A stretch of DNA of 64,000 nt, from assembly GCA_913061505.1 (NCBI GenBank), contig CAJXSO010000004.1, positions 1 through 64,000 on the forward strand, read 5' to 3'. The notes below the pieces were generated by a model. That model was not told where the DNA came from and did not search any database. It was given only the letters and a program-made list of their open reading frames with translations. Position numbers and translations under genes: made by a program. The stretch comes from an uncultured Lutimaribacter sp. (lineage in GTDB: Bacteria > Pseudomonadota > Alphaproteobacteria > Rhodobacterales > Rhodobacteraceae). Of this stretch, positions 44,590 through 53,120 are shown piece after piece; within the stretch, counting starts at the first letter, position 1; each line of letters opens with the position of its first letter.

Positions 44590-45425
44590 CGCCCCGGAAT
44601 ATCGGCGCGGGCCTCGGTGCTGCCCCAGTTTGCGATAATCTCCAGCGCCTCGTCTGCGGTTTCAACATATCGAAACAGTTGCAGGTCTTCGGGGCTGATG
44701 GTGCCGGCATCGGCCAGGGCCTGCCAATTGATGATACTGTCCCAAAACGCGCGGCCAAACAGCAAAAACGGCACCCGCCGCATGCGCCCGGTTTGAATAA
44801 GGGTCAGGCTTTCAAACAATTCATCCAGCGTGCCAAAACCGCCCGGAAACACGCAAATGGCGTTGGCGCGCATCAGGAAATGCATTTTGCGAATGGCAAA
44901 GTAATGAAAGTTAAAACATAAATCTGGCGTCACATATTCATTGGGCGCCTGTTCGTGCGGCAATACGATATTCAGCCCGATCGAGACACCACCCGCCAAG
45001 GCCGCGCCGCGGTTTCCCGCCTCCATCACGCCGGGGCCCCCGCCGGTGCAAATGATGTTTTCATGCCCGCCCTTGGCCAGCGACGCGGTGGTGATCTTTT
45101 CGGCCAAAACCTGCGCTTGGTGGTAATAGCCCGCCAGGCCGGCCAGCGTGGCGGTGCCTGCCTGATCGGCGGTGTCAGGTGATGGGATGCGCGCCCCACC
45201 AAACAGCACAACGGTTGATGTGACACCGTAATCATCCAGATACATCTGCGGTTTCAGCAGCTCTAATTGCAGCCGCACGGGCCGCAAGGCCTCGGCGCAG
45301 AGAAAATCATCATCGGCAAAGGCCAGCCGATAGGCGGGCGCGCGCGTTTGTGGCGTATCAGGCACATCTGATGCGCTGCTGCGATCTGCCTGCGCATCAC
45401 GAAAAGGGTTGCGGCGGTCTGTCAT
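44586..45425 (-). CDS. LOG-family protein (TIGR00730/lysine decarboxylase-like fold)
   Basis: 279 aa. The two signature segments are present: ICTGGGPGVMEAGNRGA near residue 125 and VFPGGFGTLDELFESLT near 195 (the PGGxGTxxE motif). LOG enzymes release free cytokinin bases or nucleobases from nucleotide monophosphates, and the old label 'lysine decarboxylase' is wrong. The N-terminal ~60 residues are a family extension in which SVVLFGGARIPSPDTAD starts the Rossmann-like fold. It converges with the membrane-protein gene by a 4-nt overlap. Confidence 0.93.
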   Translation of the reverse strand: MTDRRNPFRDAQADRSSASDVPDTPQTRAPAYRLAFADDDFLCAEALRPVRLQLELLKPQMYLDDYGVTSTVVLFGGARIPSPDTADQAGTATLAGLAGYYHQAQVLAEKITTASLAKGGHENIICTGGGPGVMEAGNRGAALAGGVSIGLNIVLPHEQAPNEYVTPDLCFNFHYFAIRKMHFLMRANAICVFPGGFGTLDELFESLTLIQTGRMRRVPFLLFGRAFWDSIINWQALADAGTISPEDLQLFRYVETADEALEIIANWGSTEARADIPGR

Positions 45426-45546
45426 GGCGGGCCTCTGTTTGCGGCGGTTGCGCCAAGGCTAAGCCATTTTTTGGGCCTAGGCGAGGCGCTTGTGCCGCCC
45501 TGCGCTGCTGTCTAGGCTAGGGGCAAATGGGCAGGGGGGCGCCAGA

Positions 45547-46482
45547 ATGGATTGGCCAACGCAAATCACACAGGCCGCGCAGCGCATCAGCGGATATCTG
45601 CGCCAAACACCCGTGATGCAGATTGATCTGCCGGGGGTAAAAACCCCTGTTTCGCTAAAGCTGGAACATTTGCAGCATACAGGCAGCTTTAAGGCCCGCG
45701 GCGCGTTTAACACCCTGCTTTCGGGGCCGGTGCCCAAGGCGGGTATCGTGGCGGCATCGGGGGGCAACCACGGGGCTGCGGTGGCCTATGCGGCGCGGCA
45801 CCTGGGCCACCCGGCCCGCATTTATGTGCCAGAAATTGCAGGGCCTGCAAAAATTGCCCTGATCCGCGATTTGGGTGCAGATCTGGTGGTGGTGCCCGGC
45901 GCCTATGCCCAAGCTGCGGCCGAGGCGTTAGAGTGGCAGAAAAACACCGGCGCGATGCAAATTCACGCCTATGATGCACCCGCCACGGTGGCCGGCCAAG
46001 GTACGCTGTTTCGCGAATGGCAGCTAGATCAAGGCTTGCGCGCTGATACGCTGTTTGTGGCGGTGGGCGGTGGCGGTTTGGTGGCCGGTGCATTGGGCTG
46101 GTTTCAGGGGCAGCGCCGCATCGTTGCGGTGGAACCCACCGGCGCACCCACCTTGCACACCGCCCTGCGCCAAGGGGCTGATGTGCAGGTAGAGGTGGGC
46201 GGCGTGGCGGCCAATGCGCTGGGCGCGCGGCAAATTGGGCGTATCTGCTATGATCTGGCGCAACACCAAGGCCTGGCCCCGCTGCTGGTCAGCGACGAGG
46301 AAATCGTGCACGCGCAAACATGGTTGTGGCGCAATGCCCGCCTGCTGGTCGAGCCTGCGGGCGCCGCCGCCCTGGCGGCCCTGATGGCAGGCCATTACCG
46401 CCCCGCACCCACCGAGCATGTGGCGGTTTTGCTGTGCGGTGCCAATCTGGCGCCCGATCCGCTGGCCAGTATGGCGGGCTAA
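45547..46482 (+). CDS. PLP-dependent threonine/serine dehydratase-like enzyme
   Basis: 311 aa from ATG 45547. The PLP lysine lies in LQHTGSFKARGAFNTLL near residue 43. The serine/substrate loop is VAASGGNHGAAVAYAARHLG, and the phosphate-binding glycine loop is FVAVGGGGLVAGALG. The C-terminal VEPAGAAALAALM is typical of ilvA-like short dehydratases without regulatory ACT domain. It deaminates threonine or serine to 2-oxo acids, or it racemises serine. RidA at 25.9 kb would clear the enamine that such enzymes release, though the genes are not linked. Confidence 0.92.
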   Translation: MDWPTQITQAAQRISGYLRQTPVMQIDLPGVKTPVSLKLEHLQHTGSFKARGAFNTLLSGPVPKAGIVAASGGNHGAAVAYAARHLGHPARIYVPEIAGPAKIALIRDLGADLVVVPGAYAQAAAEALEWQKNTGAMQIHAYDAPATVAGQGTLFREWQLDQGLRADTLFVAVGGGGLVAGALGWFQGQRRIVAVEPTGAPTLHTALRQGADVQVEVGGVAANALGARQIGRICYDLAQHQGLAPLLVSDEEIVHAQTWLWRNARLLVEPAGAAALAALMAGHYRPAPTEHVAVLLCGANLAPDPLASMAG

Positions 46483-46486
46483 AGCG

Positions 46487-46900
46487 CTACATCACCGGGG
46501 CAATCGAAACCCCAGTGGCAATGCGGTGCGCCCATTGCGCAAATTCGGCGCCAAACAAATCGGGGGCGTCGCGCTTGGCGTCGAGCAAGCTTAGTATCGC
46601 GCGCTTGCGCCGGCCTGCGGGTGCCTTTGGCCCAAGGTTAACAAGCACGGGCGCCTCGTTTGCAAAACGCACCTCGGCGCTGCCGTTATCTTGCAGCACC
46701 ACTTGCCAGCTTGTGCCCAAGATTACAAATTCCGGCGCCGCATCTGCCGCCTCGTTCTGGCGCTGCGGATGGTCAAGTGGGCAAAGGCTGGGCTTGCCTT
46801 GCAACTGCGCTCGTGAAATGCGGCCCTTGTATCTTCCATTTAGGTGACGTCTGGCCTCTGGTTTGCCACGGTCATTGGGACGGTTCTGGGGCCAGGTCAC
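46487..46900 (-). CDS. Orphan hypothetical protein at the edge of the relic element
   Basis: 137 aa. The C-terminal half reads as a compact protein (FVILGTSWQVVLQDNG, VRFANEAPVLVNLGPKAPAG, ILSLLDAKRDAPDLFGAEFAQWAHRIA), and codon use is like the core genes. The N-terminal ~45 residues are Arg/Asn/Gln-rich and have no obvious family. It ends 4 nt after the dehydratase stop on the opposite strand. Its start is exactly where the DNA turns AT-rich. The gene could be a truncated remnant of a longer protein cut by insertion. I do not recognise the family. Confidence 0.55.
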   Translation of the reverse strand: MTWPQNRPNDRGKPEARRHLNGRYKGRISRAQLQGKPSLCPLDHPQRQNEAADAAPEFVILGTSWQVVLQDNGSAEVRFANEAPVLVNLGPKAPAGRRKRAILSLLDAKRDAPDLFGAEFAQWAHRIATGVSIAPVM

Positions 46901-46948
46901 CCTATCATTTGCTCTTAACTATTATGTGGAATAAATGACAGGTGATGA

Positions 46949-47778
46949 GGGCCCAAAATCAGCCTTCAGGGCGCTTTCGAACGCCTGCGAAAGAAAATGA
47001 CCGGGCTCTATGGTAAAACCAAGATGGGTACTGTGCCATTGGCAGATATCAGCCGACAGGACGCCACAGCGCTGTGTGATGTGCTGCTGGAAAAGATGGT
47101 GCCAAATTCGGGCCAACGGGTGATTGCTACGGTAAAGGCAGCTGTCAACCACGCCATCTTTGAAGGTGGCGGAACATTCCCAATTTGTTTGCCAAGCTGC
47201 GCATCAAAGGGGCAAGGGCTAGCCGGCAAGACAGACTGCCTATATCCAAAGATCAGCTGCAGGAGCTTATCACCGTAGTCAAGAACAATACGGTGACGTA
47301 TTCTTGGCGATGTTCCTGGTAAATACAGAAGCCCATTTGGTGGAGCTGGTAGGGCTCGTGGTGCAAGACATCGACTTGGAAAAGGGGCCACTGTACATCC
47401 GACCCAATGACATCTGAGGGTTGAAGACCAAAATCTCTGTCTGGACTCTGCCTCTGTCAGAGCGGTGCCAAAAATTGGCAAACAGTATGCTCTAGGCCCG
47501 AACAAGTACCTCCCTTATCTCGAGGCTTATGCCCGCCCTCATGGCAGTGACGCAGTCTCGGTTATGCTGATGAAACACCTGCGTTAGTTGGTGGAAGACT
47601 CTAGGTCACCATCCATTCCATACGTCACCGTATGAAAGGTCGGCTGCGGAACACAGGCTGCCCAGAGGCCATATCGAGGGCGCTTTTGAGCCATACGCAG
47701 CCTAGTATAGCTGCTAACTACGGCCCGGGCTATGCCTTGGATGTCATGCGGGAACAGATGGCAAAGATGTGGGGGTGA
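46949..47778 (+). pseudogene. Tyrosine recombinase (phage-type integrase) pseudogene, 5'-truncated with frameshifts and in-frame stops
   Basis: Pieces of one integrase can be read in order. Frame from 46949: FERLRKKMTGLYGK, then PLADISRQDATALCDVLLEK and VIATVKAAVNHAIFEGG, the SAM-like core-binding domain. After a frameshift near 47170: NIPNLFAKLRIKGARASRQD and PISKDQLQEL. After another near 47307: AMFLVNTEAHLVELVGLVVQDIDL and, past a TGA at 47414-47416, GLKTKISVWTLPLS. The end (from ~47595) has HSIRHRMKGRLRNTGCPEAI, LLSHTQPSIAANYGPGY and MREQMAKMWG: the HxxR box, second His and Tyr of the catalytic set. The N-terminal arm domain is missing. The gene cannot give a full protein. Confidence 0.85.
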
Positions 47779-48292
47779 TACCGCTACCCCGGGTGAGGCA
47801 CATCATGCCAAGGAACTTGGGCAGCCTCTGGGCCTAGACTGGGGTAATTTTTTGTCATCACAAGACAGGGATTTGGTGTCAGGGATGCAGCAGATTAAAG
47901 GTAAGCATTTCAAACCAGTACGATACCCGACGATAAAGAAAAAATATCAATATCAATATTTGTTGTTTTTGTTGCTTCACTTCCATGCATGTTGGGGGCT
48001 GCATTCCAATAAAGGTTTATTTAGTCAGAACCAAAAATCTTTAGCTTGATACGGCAGTTGTTAGAGTTTGAGTAACCGATATCCGCGTGGAGCCTCTATA
48101 TTACCTAGTGTGAGAGTCGGTTACTTTTGTGGGCTATTTAGCCTATGACTTGGGCGTCCAGTGGTAAAGTGCTCACTGTGTGTGTACCGGGTTCAAGTCA
48201 CCAAACCGAACCCGTACCGTGGCACGAGCGCTCGGGATGGTAATCATGCCTGGTTATTTTTTTACCAATCAACAATTATCGTTTTTATTTGT
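47779..48292. other. Gene-free stretch inside the relic element with a long-loop inverted repeat
   Basis: 514 nt with stops in all frames. AGTAACCGA (48071-48079) is repeated inverted as TCGGTTACT (48117-48125) around a 37-nt spacer and is followed by TTTT. A tract near 47935-47970 is very AT-rich (AAAAAATATCAATATCAATATTTG). I see no promoter or gene that can be defended; it separates the pseudogene from the intact recombinase, which is convergent to it. Confidence 0.55.
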
Positions 48293-49276
48293 TTATTCTT
48301 GATCTTCCAAAAATGCCCTGGATACTTTTGCTGCTGCCGACTGTGAGGCTGTAAGGCGTCGTGCGTATCGAGCGGGCATTTCAGGTGAAGTCCAACGGCC
48401 TGCAACCATGATTGATGACAAGTCACATCCCAGACGAAAAGCGTCTTGCACACCACCGACTCTTGTACTGTGTGCCGATACGTCATTACGCCCCGTGCGG
48501 CGCCGAATTATCCGGGAAATAGTTGCAGGGTCCAATGGAGTTTTTGATCCTCCAGCTTGCGATTTAGTGAGTATTGGATGGTCAGATTTTAGGCCTGCTT
48601 CGTCAATCCAATCTATGACAGCCTTAGTGCCTTTACTTGACAGAAAAGCATAGGCACCCACCCCATTTTGGTCCGTCTTTGAACGCAATATAAAAAGTAG
48701 GCTACTTCCATCTTCTTGGCGCTGAAGGTCTTTCACGCGAAAATTACATATCTCAGACGCTCTGCACCAACTGTCTGTTGCTATCCAAAGAAGCGCTTTG
48801 TCTCTTAGCTCTATGCGTGAGTTGCCTAATTTGTCTATTGTATCTAGCACTTCCTTCTTCCCTAGCGGCGACGCTTGTTTCGATACAGACCCGTATTTTC
48901 GCTTTACACTTTTCACCGCCAATTCAACTATCCGGTGCGTTGTTGGTGATGGAAGAAATTGTGAACGATGAAGTTCGGCAAGTCCCCAAAGCCTTGTTTC
49001 TATAGTAGTTGTGGCTAGCTTTCCTCCCATATCGTCTACCCATTCTGCTACGATAGTGGGCGAGATCGGTGGTATTGCACTATATCCTTTTTGTTCACAC
49101 CAAGCAGAGAATAACCTGAGGATCATCCGGTAGTGTTTTAAAGTCTTAGGGGCAAATGCTGCTTCAGAGCGTTTTTGATACTCTTCGATGAGCCTTGTTC
49201 GTTGGCCATCTTGTAGCTTCCAAAGCTGGCTGAAAAGTTCTGATTGTTCGTTGTGGCGATTGAATGGGTGCTCCAT
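48293..49276 (-). CDS. Tyrosine-type site-specific recombinase/integrase, intact
   Basis: 327 aa from ATG 49276, with AAGGAAACAA as ribosome site. An N-terminal SAM-like domain (PKTLKHYRMILRLFSAWCEQKGY) is followed by the catalytic domain: Arg I in DSWCRASEICNFRVKDL, Lys in LRSKTDQNG, the HxxR box HSTRVGGVQDAF, Trp in the H/W position (VAGRWTSPEMPARYARR) and the nucleophile Tyr just after it. The HSxRVG with GRW resembles the plasmid/transposon-type integrases rather than phage lambda types. It differs from the pseudogene at 47 kb in length and motif style. Base composition is AT-richer than the flanking core genes. It may still be functional. Confidence 0.88.
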   Translation of the reverse strand: MEHPFNRHNEQSELFSQLWKLQDGQRTRLIEEYQKRSEAAFAPKTLKHYRMILRLFSAWCEQKGYSAIPPISPTIVAEWVDDMGGKLATTTIETRLWGLAELHRSQFLPSPTTHRIVELAVKSVKRKYGSVSKQASPLGKKEVLDTIDKLGNSRIELRDKALLWIATDSWCRASEICNFRVKDLQRQEDGSSLLFILRSKTDQNGVGAYAFLSSKGTKAVIDWIDEAGLKSDHPILTKSQAGGSKTPLDPATISRIIRRRTGRNDVSAHSTRVGGVQDAFRLGCDLSSIMVAGRWTSPEMPARYARRLTASQSAAAKVSRAFLEDQE

Positions 49277-49564
49277 TTGTTTCCTTTCTGTTTGTGTGTC
49301 GGGAGATATTCCAGCACCCGTTAGGTCTGACTAGAAATGACTTTCTTAGAAAAAATCATTAATTACAGATATTTATAACTATATTTATATGCAATTTTCT
49401 TGCAGTCGAGCTATATTTTCTTAAGCCCACCCTTCACCAGTCTGTTGCAGACAGGTATGTGTTTTGTTGCCGAGTAATTTTTGAGCTACTGGCATGCCCC
49501 CGGCCGGTCCATTACTCACAAAACGGGCAGCAGGTTGATTTGGGGTGTTTGATTTCCCCGGCTG
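49277..49564. other. AT-rich promoter region of the recombinase and scraps of coding-like sequence
   Basis: The first 150 nt upstream of the recombinase start are very AT-rich (TATTTATAACTATATTTATATGC), suited to a promoter. Further up, on the minus strand between ~49553 and 49420, one frame reads AARFVSNGPAGGMPVAQKLL and GNKTHTCLQQTGEGWA before a stop, which loosely resembles an integrase C terminus. Evidence is too weak for a gene call. Confidence 0.35.
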
Positions 49565-49930
49565 ATGCTAGCTCCGAGCGCTGAGCTCCCAAAGTGCTCA
49601 AGCTTCTGGGGTGTTTGCTGCGGTGTGTTGTTGGCCAGGGGCGAGTGTGGCCTCACCTTATTACAGTGGCAGCGCCGGAGGGGTAGCATTGCACAACGAA
49701 TCTTCTTGTATGTCGAATATTTCCTCGTGAAACGGTTCGTTCCTTACGATGCAGATAAAGCTTTAGTTGAACGCATCTTGCTGCGGTTTGACTGGATTGA
49801 TTCAATACAACGGCGTGGTCTTCTGATTAACACATTTTACGATGGCACGTTTCGTGAGCCCCGTCCCGCTGTCACGGGCAATCAAACTGGGCTGGCCAGC
49901 GACTATGGTCTGGGAGTAAGGCTCGCGTGA
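49565..49930 (+). CDS. Unidentified 121-residue open frame
   Basis: The frame has a plausible core in its second half (RIFLYVEYFLVKRFVPYDAD, then KALVERILLRFDWIDSIQRR) but the first ~45 residues look non-coding (Cys-, Trp- and Ser-rich). I see no good ribosome site at the ATG and no family. It might be a fragment of a larger element protein. Treat it as a hypothetical frame only. Confidence 0.22.
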   Translation: MLAPSAELPKCSSFWGVCCGVLLARGECGLTLLQWQRRRGSIAQRIFLYVEYFLVKRFVPYDADKALVERILLRFDWIDSIQRRGLLINTFYDGTFREPRPAVTGNQTGLASDYGLGVRLA

Positions 49931-50199
49931 AAGCTGTGTGCGGGGGGGCTAGTATCGTAAACCGGTATCGGACATTTCAAGATGTAATCGTCGATCAAGG
50001 GCAGACCTCGTAACTTCCCTAGCGAACCGACGCTGACGGAAACTAAGTCTGGTGACTAGCGTCCATTGGGATACGCTGCACAGGCATTGTTATCTTTGTC
50101 CCCAGCGCTTGTTTCCAGCTACGTAATCGCTTCCCAAGCCAAACCTCCTCTTGGGAGATCCAGTAAGTTTCGCAAACACTAGCCGCGGGGTTTACGCCC
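49931..50199. other. Gene-free right margin of the relic element
   Basis: 269 nt with no supported gene. A minus-strand frame near 50180-50062 reads CETYWISQEEVWLGKRLRSW and KQALGTKITMPVQRIPM before a stop, which looks protein-like but matches nothing I know. The dapE stop codon follows directly. Confidence 0.4.
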
Positions 50200-51363
50200 C
50201 TATTGGGCGAAATAATCGTGCAAAATACGGCTGTAGATGGCTTTCAGCTGGGTGACCTGGGCGGCGGGCACGCGCTCGTCCACTTGGTGCATGAAATGGC
50301 CCACCAGCCCAAATTCCACCACCGGGCAATGCGCCTTGACAAAGCGCGCATCCGACGTGCCGCCGGTGGTGGATAGCTCGGGCGTTAGGCCGGTTTCGGC
50401 CTGCACGGCCTTTGACACCAAATCCGACAGCGCACCGGGCGGTGTTAAAAACGCCTCGCCCGAAACCCGCGTTTGCAAGGTGATCTCGACCCCGAATTCA
50501 GCCGCCACCTTTTGCGCCTCGTCCTGCACCCAGGCCCCAAGGCTGGCGCCGCTGTGCAGGTCGTTGAAGCGTATGTTCAGCGTGGCCTTGCATTTGGCGG
50601 GTATCACATTGGTGGCAGGGTTGCCGGTGTCAATTGTCACCACAGCCAGGGTTGAGGCATCAAAATGCGCGGTGCCTTGGTCCAGCTGGTGGCTGGCCAG
50701 ACGATCTATCAGGCGGGCCATGGCGGGCAGCGGGTTGCGCGCACGGTGCGGATAGGCCGAATGCCCCTGCACGCCCGTGACATTCAGATGCACATTCATC
50801 GACCCGCGCCGCCCGATTTTCATCATATCCCCCAAGGTTTCGGGGCAGGTGGGCTCGCCCACCAGGCAGACCGACATTTGCTCGCCCTCGGCTTGCATAT
50901 AATCTAGCAGCGCGGTGGTGCCGTCGGTTGCGTCGCCCTCTTCATCGCCGGTGATGGCCAGGATAATGGCGCCATCGGGGGGTGTTTGGCGCACAAAATC
51001 GATGGCGGCGGCGACAAATGCCGCAACGCCCGATTTCATATCGGTGGCGCCACGGCCCCAGATTATACCATCTTCCACATGGCCCGAAAACGGTGGATGG
51101 GTCCATGCGCCCTCGTCGCCCACGGGCACCACATCTGTGTGGCCGTTAAAGCCGAAACTGCGTGCATGCCCCTTGGCCCCCCATCTGGCAAATAAATTGG
51201 CCACCCCCCCACGATCAACCCGGGTGCAGGTAAACCCGGCCTCGTCCAGCATGGTGTGCAGCAGCACCAAGGCGCCGCCTTCGATGGGGGTAACGCTGGC
51301 ACAGCGGATCAGCTGGGCGGTCAGGGCTGCGGCATCAACGGGGGTTGGCTGGGGGGTGGTCAT
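50200..51363 (-). CDS. dapE: Succinyl-diaminopimelate desuccinylase
   Basis: 387 aa from ATG 51363. The M20 dizinc site is complete: [12 protein letters not shown] near residue 68, [15 protein letters not shown] near 100, [11 protein letters not shown] near 133, [12 protein letters not shown] near 163, and a late [19 protein letters not shown] plus VDERV near the C terminus (His in [10 protein letters not shown]). The enzyme makes LL-diaminopimelate for lysine and peptidoglycan. An open frame of 34 extra codons precedes the ATG but is Pro/Arg-rich and not family-like. Its 3' end borders the relic element, so the element inserted downstream and left the gene whole. Confidence 0.96.
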   Translation of the reverse strand: MTTPQPTPVDAAALTAQLIRCASVTPIEGGALVLLHTMLDEAGFTCTRVDRGGVANLFARWGAKGHARSFGFNGHTDVVPVGDEGAWTHPPFSGHVEDGIIWGRGATDMKSGVAAFVAAAIDFVRQTPPDGAIILAITGDEEGDATDGTTALLDYMQAEGEQMSVCLVGEPTCPETLGDMMKIGRRGSMNVHLNVTGVQGHSAYPHRARNPLPAMARLIDRLASHQLDQGTAHFDASTLAVVTIDTGNPATNVIPAKCKATLNIRFNDLHSGASLGAWVQDEAQKVAAEFGVEITLQTRVSGEAFLTPPGALSDLVSKAVQAETGLTPELSTTGGTSDARFVKAHCPVVEFGLVGHFMHQVDERVPAAQVTQLKAIYSRILHDYFAQ

Positions 51364-51664
51364 GCTTGGCTCCGGCGGTTGGGCGCGTGGGGGCGCGGGT
51401 GATGTGCCTTTGCTAGCGCGGAATGCGGGGCGGCGCAAATGTGGCGAAAATGGCGCAGAACACATTCGAAAGTATGTATGGCATATCCAAAAGTGTGGAA
51501 TGATCCTGCTATGCGTCTAAGCTGGGTGCAACAATAACCCCGGGCAGGGATAGGCGGTGCAGACCTGAAAAATCAGGCGCGCTGCGACAGGCAAAAATGA
51601 ACACACAGGCAGATCACTGGCCAGTCTACAGCGTGGGTTTGCGCCCCAGTTTTGGGGTGGCGTG
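51364..51664. other. Intergenic region between dapE and the Hint-domain gene
   Basis: 301 nt between two divergent genes. I see no RNA gene or clear hairpin. It must contain both promoters; a TGGAATGATCCTGCTATGCG stretch near 51496 could hold a -10 element for the + strand, but this is not convincing. Confidence 0.4.
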
Positions 51665-52748
51665 ATGGTGTGGATTGCATTGGCCGACCGGCGCAGTGCC
51701 CGGTTTTCGAAAATTGGCTTGGGCACACAGGCCGGGCGGGCGGCCACTGCGGCCCTGCCTGATACGGCGCCGATGCTGCGCGGCTCGATCGTGGCCGAGG
51801 GGCAGGTGCCCACAGGCGACCGGCCGGCGCATCTGTTGGCGGGCAAAGGCGCGCGGTTTCAGCTGTCGATGCAGCTGTTGCCCAGCGGTGCGGGGGTGCT
51901 GGTGCTGGCCATCGGCGGGGTGCTGCGCCATGTGATCGTGCCGCTAGAGGGTGTGCGCCCCGGTGATACGATGCGCCTGACCTATTCATGGGATTGTGCA
52001 TTGGGCTGGGGCCGGCTGGCCGCGGAAACGCCGATGAGCGATCTGCAAGCCATGGCGCGCGTGCCCCAGCCACAGCCCATGACGCTAGAGCAAGTGCAGC
52101 ACTGCATCTGCGGCCCAACCGGCGCTGCGCGCGACAGCCATTTGCATTTTGTCGCCCTGTCCTGCGGGATCGAGCCATTGGGCCCGATGCCCAGCCTGAC
52201 AGCGCAGGTGCCGGTGGAAACCGCCTTTGGCCCGCGGCCGGCCTGCGCCATTCGACGCGGCGATCTTTTGCGCTGCCTGTCTGGTGGGTTGGTGCCCGTG
52301 TTGCAGGTGCTGCGCCGCACAGTGCCCGCGCGCGGGCTGTGGCGCCCGGTGCAGCTGCGCAGCCCGTATTTGGGGCTGCAGCACGATGTCTTTGTATCGC
52401 CCAGCCAGCGTCTGGTGGTTGGGGGATCTGAGGTGGAATACCTGTTTGGGCGCGAACATGTGGCGCTGGTTGCGCAAGATCTGTTGGGGGGCAGCGTGGC
52501 CCTGCGTGCCCAAGGCGGGCTAAGCGTGCCCTATTTCGGCTTTGTTCTGCCCGAGGCGCAGGCGGTGATGGTGGCGGGTGCCCATGCAAAGCATCAATAT
52601 CGGGCGTATTCGGCGCAAACCGCCGGCCTTGCGTGCCAGCCTTTTGGCGGGGCTAAACCGCGCGCATTTGCCCGAACATGCGGCATCGCCCTACCCGCTG
52701 CTGAATGCATTCGAGGCCACCACATTGGCCGCGCAACGCGCAGCTTAG
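51665..52748 (+). pseudogene. Hint-domain protein with a frameshift near the C terminus
   Basis: From ATG 51665 the frame encodes ~300 residues: a beta-rich N-terminal part (VWIALADRRSARFSKIGLG) and a Hint_2-like domain, seen as RPVQLRSPYLGLQHDVFVSP, SQRLVVGGSEVEYLFG and SVPYFGFVLPEAQAVMVAGA. The family's C-terminal end then continues in the next frame from ~52580: PMQSINIGRIRRKPPALRAS, LLAGLNRAHLPEHAASPYPL and FEATTLAAQRAA, stop at 52748. Joining them needs one base removed between 52571 and 52583. The unshifted frame runs on to 53182 through the opposite gene and is spurious. The usual Cys of the Hint start is also not visible. It is either a pseudogene or a sequence error. Confidence 0.78.
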
Positions 52749-53074
52749 TCTTTGTCGAAAAACGGTGTTATCTGGGCCACGACCACAGAATTTTCCTGCA
52801 AGGCCCGCTCCATCAAGGCGCGCTCTTCTGCGTCGATCTCGTGGTCTTGCGCCTCGCGCTCGGCCAGCGATCCGTAGCCTGTCACATCCAGGGGCGCCAT
52901 ATCGGCCTGTTTCAGGATGGCCACCGTTTCGCGCACGGCCTCGGCCTCGTCTACGCCGCTGGCATAGCACAGCAGGGCTGCACCGGTGCTGTTTTCGGGC
53001 AGGCCATCATCGGCTTTGCGGCCGACCTGAACCAAAAGAGTGTAAACCTGATGCTGGCGTGCGGGCTTTGTCAT
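52745..53074 (-). CDS. Conserved hypothetical protein, ~109 aa
   Basis: From ATG 53074 (MTKPARQHQVYTLLVQVGRK). The sequence is acidic in its second half (AEREAQDHEIDAEERALMER) and ends NSVVVAQITPFFDKD. It reads as a genuine small soluble protein with an alpha/beta start (VYTLLVQVGRKADDGLPENS, GAALLCYASGVDEAEAVRET) in family-like spacing. I do not know the family. It converges on the Hint gene with a 4-nt overlap and lies downstream of the LysR gene on the same strand. Confidence 0.75.
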   Translation of the reverse strand: MTKPARQHQVYTLLVQVGRKADDGLPENSTGAALLCYASGVDEAEAVRETVAILKQADMAPLDVTGYGSLAEREAQDHEIDAEERALMERALQENSVVVAQITPFFDKD

Positions 53075-53120
53075 GGCGGGCCACATGGCGGGCGGGGGTG
53101 GGAAAGTCAAGGGTGCACAG

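Larger units (their letters stand above)
46901..50199. mobile_element. Decayed integrated element (genomic-island remnant)
   Basis: About 3.3 kb between core genes differs in base composition: it is clearly richer in A/T than the flanks, has few long frames, and has many stops. It holds a 5'-truncated integrase pseudogene at its left end, an intact tyrosine recombinase at its middle-right, an unidentified 121-residue frame, and scraps of coding-like sequence. No clear direct-repeat ends or tRNA target were found. The limits are set by where composition and coding style change, so they are approximate. Confidence 0.7.

Noticed and set aside
47732-48049. A 105-codon + strand frame starting inside the integrase relic
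   Set aside because: Its first part is out of frame with the integrase, and its end is low-complexity AT-rich sequence; no ribosome site.
48148-48206. tRNA-like text (TCCAGTGGTAAAGTGCT then GGGTTCAAGTC) in the relic element
   Set aside because: No acceptor or anticodon stem can be built and the T-arm pairs only three bases; at most a decayed tRNA fragment.
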